NCBI GenBank assembly: GCA_021324855.1
Contig: JAJPIG010000022.1
Span: forward strand, 1-64,000
Direction of reading: 5' to 3'
Source: Pseudomonadota bacterium
Lineage (GTDB): Bacteria; Desulfobacterota; Binatia; Binatales; Binataceae
DNA length: 64,000 nucleotides
Under the pieces are notes generated by a model. The model worked only from the letters and a program-made list of their open reading frames with translations. It made no database searches and was not told where the DNA came from. Positions 14,351 to 22,545 of the stretch are shown here, piece after piece (within the stretch, counting starts at the first letter, position 1; every line of letters starts with the position of its first letter). Position numbers and translations under genes: made by a program.

Positions 14351-16036
14351 CTATCTTCCGGCGCGAAGCGAACTTTCGCGGAGCCCGCTCAGCGTGCTGC
14401 GCGTGGTGAGCGCCTCGGGATCGAGCTGAATTTCGATCAGCGCTGCGCGTCCGGCGTTCAGGCAGCGCTCGAAGGCATCCGAGAATTCCCCCGTGCGCTT
14501 CACCGTCTCGCCATGCAGACCATAGGCGCGCGCGAGCGCGGCGAAATCGGGATTGACGAGATCGCTGCCAATCACGCGCCCCGGGTACTCGCGCTCTTGA
14601 TGCATCCGGATCGTGCCGTACATCCGATTGTTGATGACGAAAAAGATTGGGGCGACACCGTACTGGTTGGCGGTCGCGATCTCCTGCCCGTTCATCAGGA
14701 AACAGCCGTCTCCCGAGAATGACAGCACACGGCGATCAGGATGAAGCAGCGCGGCGGTGATTCCCGACGGCACCCCATAGCCCATCGAACCGTTGGTGGG
14801 GGCGAGTTGCGTGCCGAGCTCACGAAAGCGCCAGAAGCGATGCACCCAGCCGGTGAAATTTCCGCCGCCGTTGGTGACGATCGTCCCGGGCGGCATCCGA
14901 TTGCGGAGCCCGGCGACGATTTCTGCAAGCTGCACGTCGCCGGGATTCGAAATCGGCTCGCCCCATGCAAGATAATCGCGATGCGCGGTTTCGGCCGCGC
15001 CCGCCCACGCCGATGAATCGACCGGTCGCATCGATTTTGCCGCCGCCGCAAACTGCGGCATCCCGGCGTTGATCGGCAGCGCGGCCTGGTAGACGCGGCC
15101 CAGCTCTTCGGTCCCTGCATGCACGTGAATCAACGACTGATGCGGACGCGGCGCTTCGAACAGTGTATATCCGCCGGTCGTCGCTTCGCCGAGCCGCGGG
15201 CCGACCGCTAGCACTATATCGGCATTCTCGACCATCGCGGCGAGCTTCGGATTGGGCGCGATGCCGAGGTCGCCGGCGTAGCATGGGTGGAGATTATCGA
15301 AATGATCCTGGCATCGAAGCGAGGTTGCCGTAGGTAAACGATTGGCCGTCGCAAATTCCGTAATGTCGCGCACCGCATCAGGAGTCCAGGTCGATCCGCC
15401 GACGATCATGATTGGCCGGCGCGCCGCCGCAAGCATCGCGCGCATCCGCTCGATCTGATCCGGGTTCGGACTTGCCTGCACGACCTGGTACGGCGCGGCA
15501 TCGGCGACTGCGATGCGATCACAAAGCATGTCTTCCGGCAGCGCCAGCGCTACCGGGCCGGGCCGGCCGGAGACTGCGAGCGTGAAGGCGCGCGCGACGA
15601 ACTCCGGGATGCGCGCGGCGTCTTCAATCTGTGCGACCCACTTGGTCAGCGGTGCGTACATGCGGCGGAAATCTATCTCCTGGAACGCCTCGCGCTCGGC
15701 GAAGGCGCGCGGTACCTGGCCGATGAACACCACCATCGGCGTCGAATCCTGGTAGGCGGCATGCAGCCCGCTGCTCGCGTTGGTTGCGCCGGGTCCGCGC
15801 GTGACGAAGCAGATGCCGGGGCGTCCCGTGAGCTTGCCGTACGCCTCCGCCATGTAGGCCGCACCGCCCTCCTGGCGGCATACGATGAGCCGCATGCGAT
15901 CACGCGCGTCGTACATCGCGTCGAGCGCGGCGAGATAGCTCTCGCCCGGCACGCAGAAGATCGTGTCGACGCCGTGCACGATGAGCTGATCGATCAGGAT
16001 CTGACCGCCGGTGCGGGTTCGCGATGCCTCGCTCAT
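14351..16036 (-). CDS. Thiamine-diphosphate-dependent enzyme, acetolactate synthase-like
   Basis: This is a 561-aa TPP enzyme with all three domains. The N-terminal PYR domain has the catalytic glutamate E56 in VCRQEGGAAYMAEAYG. A central domain follows (about 195-330). The C-terminal PP domain has the GDG...NN motif (FSGDGCFLMNGQE to FFVINNRMYG) that binds Mg-TPP. I start at the ATG at 16036, which follows AGGAGACC. The sequence is closest in feel to acetolactate synthase large subunit, but no small subunit gene is adjacent. Relatives include benzoylformate decarboxylase and other 2-oxo acid decarboxylases. It is convergent with the extradiol gene (1-bp gap) and divergent from an LLM gene, suggesting a catabolic rather than a valine-biosynthesis role. 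Confidence 0.82.
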   Translation of the reverse strand: MSEASRTRTGGQILIDQLIVHGVDTIFCVPGESYLAALDAMYDARDRMRLIVCRQEGGAAYMAEAYGKLTGRPGICFVTRGPGATNASSGLHAAYQDSTPMVVFIGQVPRAFAEREAFQEIDFRRMYAPLTKWVAQIEDAARIPEFVARAFTLAVSGRPGPVALALPEDMLCDRIAVADAAPYQVVQASPNPDQIERMRAMLAAARRPIMIVGGSTWTPDAVRDITEFATANRLPTATSLRCQDHFDNLHPCYAGDLGIAPNPKLAAMVENADIVLAVGPRLGEATTGGYTLFEAPRPHQSLIHVHAGTEELGRVYQAALPINAGMPQFAAAAKSMRPVDSSAWAGAAETAHRDYLAWGEPISNPGDVQLAEIVAGLRNRMPPGTIVTNGGGNFTGWVHRFWRFRELGTQLAPTNGSMGYGVPSGITAALLHPDRRVLSFSGDGCFLMNGQEIATANQYGVAPIFFVINNRMYGTIRMHQEREYPGRVIGSDLVNPDFAALARAYGLHGETVKRTGEFSDAFERCLNAGRAALIEIQLDPEALTTRSTLSGLRESSLRAGR

Positions 16037-16122
16037 ATGCTTCGTGGTCTCCTGTTCCGGATGCGAAACTGAGCCTATACTATCGCCTGTCCGCGTAATC
16101 CAGCGACCCGGGAGGAGCGAAC

Positions 16123-17055
16123 GTGGCAACCGGCAGCATCCCATGCGGCATTGGCATTCCCCAGAGCTTCACGAAATCGCAAATCGATCTGAAGCTGATT
16201 CATGACTTCGCGGCGCGCGCCGAAGCGCTCGGCTTCGACAGCCTCTGGGTGCAGGAGCAGATCCTCGGCGAATCGCCGCTGCTCGAACCCGTCACCCTGA
16301 TGACCTATACGGCAGCGCTGACGAAAAAGGTGCGCATCGGATCGTCGGTGCTGCTGATTCCGATCCGCAATCCGGTGCAGCTCGCGAAGAGCCTGGCGAC
16401 GCTCGATCAGTTGAGCGGCGGCCGGTTGATCGCGGGCGTCGCGATCGGCGGTCCGCACGTGCCGGAAAAAGTTTTCGGCGTCGCCGGCGGCAAGCGCTCC
16501 CGCCGGTTCATCGAGGCGCTCGAGGTGATGAAGGCGCTGTGGACGCAGCCGAAGGCGAATTTCAAAGGCGAGTACTGGCAGCTCGAAAATGTCTCGATGG
16601 AGCCGAAGCCGCTCCAGAAGCCGCATCCGCCGCTGTGGTTCGGGGCGCGCACTGAGATTGGCCTCAAACGCGCCGCGCGCCATGGCGACGGCTGGATGGG
16701 CGCGGGATCGACCTCGAACGCCGACTTCGTCGAGCACGTGCGCCTTATCCGAAGCGCGCTCGAAGAGAGCCGCCGCGATCCCGCGAACTTCCCGATCTCC
16801 AAGCGCGTCTACCTCGCGATCGACGACAATCGCGGCCGCGCCGAGCAGCGGCTCCGCGAATGGTTTCAGATGCGGTACCGGAATGCCGAGATGGGCTCGC
16901 AGGTCTCAATCTGGGGCGGCAAGGCCGAGTGCACCGACAAGCTCCGCGAGTTGGTGCGCGCCGGCGCGCAGCATCTGCTGCTGAATCCGGTGTTCGACGA
17001 GATGGAGCAGGCCGAGATCCTGGCGCGCGACGTGATGCCGCACCTAGCCGCATAA
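16123..17055 (+). CDS. LLM-class flavin/F420-dependent oxidoreductase
   Basis: This 310-aa luciferase-like protein is of the shorter type. It has AEALGFDSLWVQEQILG (about residues 34-50), ATLDQLSGGRLIAGVAIG and KPHPPLWFGARTE. The start is a GTG, supported by a strong GGGAGGAGCG Shine-Dalgarno 5 bases upstream. Short LLMs of this pattern, including the F420-dependent reductases, use FMN or F420; the cofactor cannot be decided here. It is divergent from the TPP enzyme with 86 bp between starts, and its stop is 8 bp from the convergent MetE-like gene. Confidence 0.8.
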   Translation: MATGSIPCGIGIPQSFTKSQIDLKLIHDFAARAEALGFDSLWVQEQILGESPLLEPVTLMTYTAALTKKVRIGSSVLLIPIRNPVQLAKSLATLDQLSGGRLIAGVAIGGPHVPEKVFGVAGGKRSRRFIEALEVMKALWTQPKANFKGEYWQLENVSMEPKPLQKPHPPLWFGARTEIGLKRAARHGDGWMGAGSTSNADFVEHVRLIRSALEESRRDPANFPISKRVYLAIDDNRGRAEQRLREWFQMRYRNAEMGSQVSIWGGKAECTDKLRELVRAGAQHLLLNPVFDEMEQAEILARDVMPHLAA

Positions 17056-17063
17056 GCCGCTAA

Positions 17064-18182
17064 TCAGTCGTTCCAGACGCGGCGCGCGGTCTCGACCACC
17101 AGCCGCAACTTTGCGATCTGATCTTGCGGCGTGATCAGGTTGCCTTCGACCGTGCTCGAAAAGCCGCATTGCGGGCTCAGCGCGAGCTGATCGAGCGGCA
17201 CGAAACGCGCGGCCTCGTCGATGCGCCGGCGCAACTCATCGATCGACTCGAGCGCCGGCCGCTTCGAGCTGACGAGGCCAAGCACAATGGTCTTGCCGCG
17301 CGGGACGAAACGCAACGGCGAGAAATCGCCCGAGCGCGGGTCGTCGTATTCGAGAAAGTAGCCGTCGACCTTGATCTGATTGAACAGGATTTCGGCGACC
17401 GGTTCGTAGCCGCCTTCTGCGACCCACGCGCTCTGGAAGTTGCCGCGGCAGAGATGCATGCAGATCGTCATGCCGGACGGGCGGCCCGCGATGGCCGAAT
17501 TGATCAGGCGCGCATAGGTCGCAGGCAGCGTGTCCGGATTCTCGCCGATCGTGCGCACCTGGTCGCGCAGCTTCGGATCGCAGAGATAGGCGAGATTGAC
17601 CTCGTCGATCTGGAGATAAGTGCATCCTGCGGCGCCGAGGTCGGCGATCTCTTCGGCATAGATGCGCCCCAGGTCGGCATAAAAGCCGGCCAGATCGGGA
17701 TAGGCGCGCTCGTCGATCGCGCCGCGTCCGCCGCGAAAGTGCATCGTGCTCGGAGACGGGATCGTCAGCTTGGGCATCGCCTTGGCGACCGATTTCAGAA
17801 AATTGAAATCGTCGCGCATGATCGGTTTAGGCCGCGCCAGCTTGCCGGTTACGCGAATGCCCGGCGGCATCACCTCGATGTCACCTTCGGCGCGATGGAA
17901 CTTCGCCTTGACGCTTGGCGGGACGACGGTTGCGTTCTGAAACTGCTCGAGGAAATCGAGATGCCACCACGTGCGGCGGAACTCGCCGTCGGTTACGGCC
18001 TGGAAGCCGAGTTCCTCCTGCATGCGGACCGCATCACCTATTGCGCGGTCCTCAGCAGCGCGCAATTCCGCCGCCGAGATTCGGTTCTGCTTGCGCGCCT
18101 CACGCGCCGCGATCAATTCCGGAGGCCGGAGAAGGCTGCCGACATGGTCGGCGCGAAACGGTGGTGTGGTCTTTCGGGGCAT
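17064..18182 (-). CDS. MetE C-terminal-domain protein (cobalamin-independent methionine synthase-like methyltransferase)
   Basis: This 372-aa protein corresponds to the catalytic C-terminal half of MetE. It begins with the family's FRADHVGSLLRP signature (residues 9-20). The zinc-thiol site is complete: H243 and C245 in MHLCRGN, E278 in FLEYDD, and C339 in SPQCGF. Lacking the MetE N-terminal domain, it resembles YxjG/YxjH-type proteins that transfer a methyl or larger group to or from a zinc-bound thiol. Similar proteins act in coenzyme M or thiol adduct metabolism as well as methionine synthesis. I use the ATG at 18182; an in-frame upstream codon adds 17 unlikely residues. Its place among catabolic genes hints at a non-biosynthetic role. 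Confidence 0.8.
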   Translation of the reverse strand: MPRKTTPPFRADHVGSLLRPPELIAAREARKQNRISAAELRAAEDRAIGDAVRMQEELGFQAVTDGEFRRTWWHLDFLEQFQNATVVPPSVKAKFHRAEGDIEVMPPGIRVTGKLARPKPIMRDDFNFLKSVAKAMPKLTIPSPSTMHFRGGRGAIDERAYPDLAGFYADLGRIYAEEIADLGAAGCTYLQIDEVNLAYLCDPKLRDQVRTIGENPDTLPATYARLINSAIAGRPSGMTICMHLCRGNFQSAWVAEGGYEPVAEILFNQIKVDGYFLEYDDPRSGDFSPLRFVPRGKTIVLGLVSSKRPALESIDELRRRIDEAARFVPLDQLALSPQCGFSSTVEGNLITPQDQIAKLRLVVETARRVWND

Positions 18183-18240
18183 CGCGAAAGGCTGACGCCG
18201 GAAGTTCGATGCTTCCGGCGCCGGCCGAATCAAAATGGAG

Positions 18241-18630
18241 TTACTTCTCGGTGCGAATCTCGATCGTGTTGCCGTCCGGATCGTGCACCCACATCTGCCG
18301 GCCAGCGACCACCCGGATTCCGGCGTCCTCGGGCAGCACGACGTGGATACCGTTGGCGCGGAGGGTCTTCAGCGCCTCGTCGAAATCCTCGACCTCAATC
18401 GCGATGTGGGGGCCGACTGGATCGGGCTCTCCTGGAGGCACGACCTCGCCCTCTTTGCTCTGGATCACATGGATGGCGGTGTTGCCGGCGCTGAACCAGT
18501 AACCGCCTTGAGGAAAATTCGGCCGATTGGTCATCACCTTCAAGCCGAGGATGCCCTCATAAAACTTTCGGGTCTTCTCCGGATCGGTAATTCTGAATGC
18601 GGAATGATTCACAGCGACTGGCTTCACCAT
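18241..18630 (-). CDS. VOC-family (glyoxalase/bleomycin resistance-type) protein
   Basis: This is a 129-aa single vicinal-oxygen-chelate domain. The start is the ATG at 18630, preceded by GGAGAG; an upstream frame extension of 20 residues is Arg-rich and discarded. Candidate metal ligands are H9 in VNHSAF at the start, H74 in GPHIAIEV, and E125 near the end in GNTIEIRTEK. The paired beta-alpha-beta-beta-beta repeats fit a dimeric enzyme. It could be a lyase, an isomerase or a resistance protein. It lies between the MetE-like and Rieske genes on the same strand, 34 bp after the Rieske stop, so the three may be one operon. Confidence 0.78.
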   Translation of the reverse strand: MVKPVAVNHSAFRITDPEKTRKFYEGILGLKVMTNRPNFPQGGYWFSAGNTAIHVIQSKEGEVVPPGEPDPVGPHIAIEVEDFDEALKTLRANGIHVVLPEDAGIRVVAGRQMWVHDPDGNTIEIRTEK

Positions 18631-18664
18631 TGTTGTGGCTCTCCTTCCCCGATTACGCGGAAGC

Positions 18665-19897
18665 TTAGCGCGATCGAATGCCAGTGCCAACGCGCGCCAC
18701 AGACTCGGTCCTCACGTCGGCGATCCCGATGCCGGCGCTCATCGCCTTCTTCCACTGACGCCAGATTCCGCGTTGCGAGACTTCATCGCGCAGGCCGCCG
18801 ACGGCGCCCATCGCCGGGTCCGCGCGCTCGCGATGCTTCCCGCGGGCGAGCAGAATCCATGGCTCCGCGTCAGCGGTTAACCCCATCTGCACACGCTCGA
18901 AGACCTCGATGTCGTCGGGACTGCCGTTGCCCGCTGAGCCGAAAAATCCCTCATGCTCGCGCAGTCGACGCCGCGTCGCCTCTTCCGATGCGCCTGTCAC
19001 GATGGTCGGAATGATCGTGACCTCGGTGCGATCGACTGCGACCGGCTCGATCACGCGCATCTGGATTCCGACCAGTGCGAGATTCGGGAAGACCAGCAGG
19101 ATCACCTTGCCGGCCTGCGAAACCGGAACCGCCTGGGTCAGGGTCACGTGGCCGCCGCCGAGATCGCTGGTCGTGCCATCCGCGAGATCGTCGAGCTTCG
19201 AGCCCGCTGCTGCCAGTTCTCTCTCCGCCGCCGCCATCACCGACGCATGAACGGTCGGCGGATGATATCCGTCCACCGAGTTTTCAAGCTGGAGCTTCCA
19301 GTTGCCGCGGTAATCGTACTTATGCAGCCCGACCGATGCGTCGAGCTCGCCGCCCTCGGAGACCTGATCGATCCATCGATCGAGCATCTTGCGTCCGCGC
19401 CCGAGATGCTCATCGAGCGTGATTCCTGCGGGGCTCAGGCTCGCGAAGATGAAGCCGCGATGGGCTTCGACGCGCGGTACTTTGACCAGCCCGAAGTTCT
19501 CACGGCGAAAGCCGGTCCCATCGTACGCCTCGGGGTAGGGCACGCCGGCGAGCGCGCCGTCGAGCTTGTAGGTCCATCCGTGATACGCGCAACGGAAGCT
19601 CCGCGCATTGCCACGCGATTCCTGGCATACGGTGGCTCCGCGATGACGGCATCGATTCAGCAGCAGATGCAGTTCGCCCGCAGAGTCGCGCACCATGATT
19701 ACGGGTTGCTTCCCGATGCGCTTGAGTCGGAAGTCGCCCGGCTTCGGCACTTCGCTCGCGTGCCCGACGAAGACCCATCCATGATGGAACAGCCGGTCGA
19801 TCTCGTCGGCGAAAATTTCGGGATCGGTGTAAAGGCTCGAATGAACGCGGTCCGGTTTTATGAGTGCATCGTAGTTGGCAGCCGCTTTTCTTTTCAT
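18665..19897 (-). CDS. Rieske non-haem iron oxygenase, alpha-subunit type
   Basis: This is a 410-aa aromatic-ring-hydroxylating oxygenase. The Rieske 2Fe-2S site is C83/H85 (CRHRG) and C103/H106 (CAYHG). The catalytic iron site is D209, H212 and H217 in VDGYHPPTVH. The single-polypeptide length, with no beta-subunit, ferredoxin or reductase gene beside it, fits homotrimeric alpha3 enzymes such as phthalate- or demethylase-type oxygenases. The electron donors must be elsewhere. It is divergent from the DUF2141 gene (77 bp) and probably heads a leftward unit with the VOC and MetE-like genes. An oxygenase plus a MetE-like group-transfer enzyme would suit O- or N-demethylation, but this is only a contextual guess. 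Confidence 0.87.
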   Translation of the reverse strand: MKRKAAANYDALIKPDRVHSSLYTDPEIFADEIDRLFHHGWVFVGHASEVPKPGDFRLKRIGKQPVIMVRDSAGELHLLLNRCRHRGATVCQESRGNARSFRCAYHGWTYKLDGALAGVPYPEAYDGTGFRRENFGLVKVPRVEAHRGFIFASLSPAGITLDEHLGRGRKMLDRWIDQVSEGGELDASVGLHKYDYRGNWKLQLENSVDGYHPPTVHASVMAAAERELAAAGSKLDDLADGTTSDLGGGHVTLTQAVPVSQAGKVILLVFPNLALVGIQMRVIEPVAVDRTEVTIIPTIVTGASEEATRRRLREHEGFFGSAGNGSPDDIEVFERVQMGLTADAEPWILLARGKHRERADPAMGAVGGLRDEVSQRGIWRQWKKAMSAGIGIADVRTESVARVGTGIRSR

Positions 19898-19974
19898 CGG
19901 CTTCGCGGCGCGCTCGATGGTTGTCCCGGCGCATCCGCTGCTAATCCTTATATCAAGAAAAGGTGCGAAGGTTT

Positions 19975-20466
19975 ATGATCGTGGGTTCAATGATCAAGAA
20001 GATGAATTTGCGATGCAGAGGCCGCGCGTTGCTGGCGTTCCTGTCGGCGATCGCGATGACTGCGATCCCCGCGCGGGATTCGATCGTGTCAGCGGCGGCT
20101 CCGGACCATATCCGAATCGTCGTGGTCGGTCTGCGCAGCGATTCCGGCCGCGTGGTCTGTACTCTTTTCCATTCGCCGAAGGGCTTTCCCAGCGACGACA
20201 GCGATGCGCAAACGATGTCGGTGCCGATCGTCGATCGCAGCGGCACGTGCGACTTCAAGGTCACCCGGGACGGAAAATACGCAGCAGTCGTGTTTCATGA
20301 TGAGAACGGCGACGGCAAGTTCAATCAGAATTTTCTCGGCCTGCCGGAGGAAGGCTACGGATTCTCGCGCGACGCGTCGATCTCGTGGCGGGCGCCGCAT
20401 TTCGATGAAGCCAGTTTCGATTTCGACGGCGGGACCAAGCAGCAAATCATACATATCCGCTATTGA
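19975..20466 (+). CDS. DUF2141 exported protein
   Basis: This roughly 163-aa protein has an N-terminal signal peptide (hydrophobic stretch ALLAFLSAIAMTAIPA) and a DUF2141 domain. The domain pattern is clear: a strand with GLRSDSGRVVCTLF, then VVFHDENGDGKFNQNFLG and PEEGYGFSRDA. The Asp/Asn-rich D-E-N-G-D-G-K loop looks like a calcium-binding turn. Proteins of this family are periplasmic or secreted beta-sandwiches of unknown function. Several starts are possible (19963 GTG, 19975 ATG, 19990 ATG); I take 19975 because GAAGG lies just upstream. It is convergent with aguA, leaving 47 bp that contain a GC-rich palindrome. Confidence 0.75.
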   Translation: MIVGSMIKKMNLRCRGRALLAFLSAIAMTAIPARDSIVSAAAPDHIRIVVVGLRSDSGRVVCTLFHSPKGFPSDDSDAQTMSVPIVDRSGTCDFKVTRDGKYAAVVFHDENGDGKFNQNFLGLPEEGYGFSRDASISWRAPHFDEASFDFDGGTKQQIIHIRY

Positions 20467-20513
20467 GGTCGTTCCCGGGCGTGACCCGGGATGGCTCCCC
20501 GGCCGCGCCTGAT

Positions 20514-21593
20514 TCAAATCCTGGGCCGCGGATGCTGCTGGGTGAGGCAGTGGATCGTTCCGAGACCCCACACCAGATCGAGCGCCGGGATGCCGACTAT
20601 TTCGCGTTCCGGAAAAAGCTGTTTGAGCGTTCCGGCCGCGATTGAGTCGGATGCGCAGCCGAAGATAGGCATCACGATCGCGCCGTTCGCGATATAAAAA
20701 TTCGCATAAGATGCCGGCAGGCGAGTCCGGTCGTAGTACAGGGCGGGCGGCATCGGCAGCGTCGCGATCCTGAATGGCCGGCCGTTCAGATCGCGCATTG
20801 CCTCAAGCCGGCGCAGGTTGTCGACTAACGGCCGATGGTTGTCGTCGGCAGGGTCGTTCTCGACCACGGTCACGACCGTGCCAGTGCCGACGAAGCGCGC
20901 GAGGTCGTCGATGTGCCCGTCGGTGTCATCGCCGGCGATGCCCTCGCCGAGCCATAGTATTTTGCGCACGCCGAGATAGGTCGCCAGGTAGTCTTCAATT
21001 TCCGAGCGCGTCAATTTCGGATTCCGATTCGGATTCAGCAGGCACTGCTCGGTCGTAAGCAGCATCCCGCCGCCGTCGACGTCGATCGACCCGCCTTCCA
21101 TCACGATCCCGGGTTCAATCACCTCGAAGCCGAAGCGCTTGCCGAGCTCGCGCGGCACAACGTCGTCGAGTTCCCACGGCCCGTACTTTTCGCCCCACGA
21201 GTTAAAGCGCCAATCGAGCGCGATCTGATCGGGGCCGTCTCCGGAAACGCGATTGACAAAGATCGGCCCGTGATCGCGAACCCACGAATCATTCGTCGGA
21301 AGCGTTACGAATTGCACGCCGCACAACGTCGCTCGCTCTGTCCCTTCGAGCGCGATTTCGATCAGCGAACGCGCCTCCTCCTGCGCCGTTTCATCGCGCA
21401 CGATCAATCGGACCGGCTCGAAGCGGGCGATCGCCGCCACGAGCCGCGCGAAGGCTGGCGGAATCGCTTCAAACTTGCCGGGCCACGTATCGCGATTGTG
21501 CGGCCACACCAGGTAAGTCGCCAGATGCGGCTCCCATTCGGCCGGCATCCGGTAGCTGGCCATCAACGCGCGGTGCGACGGCGGAATCGGCAC
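20514..21593 (-). CDS. aguA: Agmatine deiminase
   Basis: This 359-aa agmatine iminohydrolase (EC 3.5.3.12) converts agmatine to N-carbamoylputrescine and ammonia in the cytoplasm. The N-terminal RMPAEWEPHLATYLVWPHN (residues 15-33) is diagnostic. The catalytic nucleophile is C349 in GTIHCLTQQHPR at the C-terminus. Active-site elements include DSWVRDHGP, MEGGSID and GHIDDLARF. The start is a GTG at 21593, 6 bases after the stop of aguB; an ATG ten codons on (21563) gives a more typical N-terminus and may be correct. With aguB it forms the plant/bacterial agmatine route to putrescine. Confidence 0.93.
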   Translation of the reverse strand: MPIPPSHRALMASYRMPAEWEPHLATYLVWPHNRDTWPGKFEAIPPAFARLVAAIARFEPVRLIVRDETAQEEARSLIEIALEGTERATLCGVQFVTLPTNDSWVRDHGPIFVNRVSGDGPDQIALDWRFNSWGEKYGPWELDDVVPRELGKRFGFEVIEPGIVMEGGSIDVDGGGMLLTTEQCLLNPNRNPKLTRSEIEDYLATYLGVRKILWLGEGIAGDDTDGHIDDLARFVGTGTVVTVVENDPADDNHRPLVDNLRRLEAMRDLNGRPFRIATLPMPPALYYDRTRLPASYANFYIANGAIVMPIFGCASDSIAAGTLKQLFPEREIVGIPALDLVWGLGTIHCLTQQHPRPRI

Positions 21594-21599
21594 GTTAAG

Positions 21600-22475
21600 C
21601 TAGAGCCGGAAACGGCGGATCAAATCCTGGTAGGCGTCGATGCGCCGGTCGCGCAGGAACGGCCAGTTGCGCCGTGTCTCCTCGATACGCGCGAGGTCGC
21701 ACTCGACGACCATTGTCTCCTCGCGATCATGCGCCGCCGTCGCGATTACCTCGCCGAAGGGATCCGCGATGAACGAGCCGCCCCAGAACTGCAGCCCGTC
21801 CTCGATGCTGACCCGGTTCACCGCCGCTACGAACAGGCCGTTCGCGATCGCGTGGCCGCGCTGCACGGTCTGCCATGCATCGTATTGCCGCCGCCGCACG
21901 GCCTCGACTTCGTTGAGTTCCCATCCGATCGCTGTCGGATAGAAAATAATCTGCGCGCCGGCAAGCGCCACCAGCCGCGCCGCCTCGGGAAACCATTGAT
22001 CCCAGCATACGAGCGCGCCGATGCGTCCGGCGCTGGTCTGATGCGACGGAAAATCGAGGTCGCCCGGCGTGAAATAGAACTTCTCGTAATAGCGCGGGTC
22101 GTCGGGGATATGCATCTTGCGGTAACGGCCGGCGAGCCGTCCATCGGCATCGAGGATGACGGCGGTGTTGTGATAGACGCCCTCGGCGCGCCGCTCGAAA
22201 ATCGATCCGACGATCACGATGCGATGTTTCGCGGCGAGCGCCGCGAGCCGCTCCGAGGTCGGTCCCGGTATCGGCTCGGCGAGGTCGAAGCACCTGGAAT
22301 CCTCGACCTGACAGAAATAGAGCGAGCGAAACAACTCGGGCAGGCACACGATCGATGCGCCGCGCGCGGCCGCATCGTCGACCGCGGCGCACGCACGCTC
22401 CAGGTTGTCGGCGGGGTTCGCCGTGCACCGCATCTGGACCAAACCGACGCGAAGGAGGTTACCGTAGGATGCCAT
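21600..22475 (-). CDS. aguB: N-carbamoylputrescine amidase
   Basis: This is a 291-aa nitrilase-superfamily amidase (EC 3.5.1.53). The Glu-Lys-Cys triad is E47 in CLPELF, K120 in YRKMHIPDD and C157 in LVCWDQWFPE. The AIGWELNEV and QFWGGSFIADPFGE segments are specific to the N-carbamoylputrescine amidase branch. It hydrolyses N-carbamoylputrescine to putrescine, CO2 and ammonia. Upstream of the ATG, the minus strand has a weak ribosome site; the FAH gene's terminator hairpin separates it from the next gene. It is co-transcribed with aguA, which starts 6 bases after its stop. Confidence 0.93.
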   Translation of the reverse strand: MASYGNLLRVGLVQMRCTANPADNLERACAAVDDAAARGASIVCLPELFRSLYFCQVEDSRCFDLAEPIPGPTSERLAALAAKHRIVIVGSIFERRAEGVYHNTAVILDADGRLAGRYRKMHIPDDPRYYEKFYFTPGDLDFPSHQTSAGRIGALVCWDQWFPEAARLVALAGAQIIFYPTAIGWELNEVEAVRRRQYDAWQTVQRGHAIANGLFVAAVNRVSIEDGLQFWGGSFIADPFGEVIATAAHDREETMVVECDLARIEETRRNWPFLRDRRIDAYQDLIRRFRL

Positions 22476-22480
22476 TGACG

Positions 22481-22524
22481 AAAACGCCGGCGGAACACCC
22501 CGAGGGATCGTCCGCCGGCGCCGT
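22481..22524 (-). terminator. Rho-independent terminator of the FAH-family gene
   Basis: Read on the minus strand, a perfect 10-bp stem (22485-22494 with 22511-22520) is closed by a 16-base loop and followed by GTTTTC. It lies in the 70-bp gap between the FAH gene stop and the aguB start, so it would end FAH transcription and make aguBA a separate unit. Confidence 0.65.
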
Positions 22525-22545
22525 TTACGCGATGGTTATCGTTGC

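Noticed and set aside
17124-18494. 456-aa open frame antisense to the MetE-like gene
   Set aside because: The sense frame has all zinc ligands in place; the antisense frame has no recognisable domain.
20467-20513. CCCGGG-containing palindromes between the DUF2141 gene and aguA
   Set aside because: The short palindromes could form a weak stem but lack a U-tract on either strand, so a terminator call is not supported.
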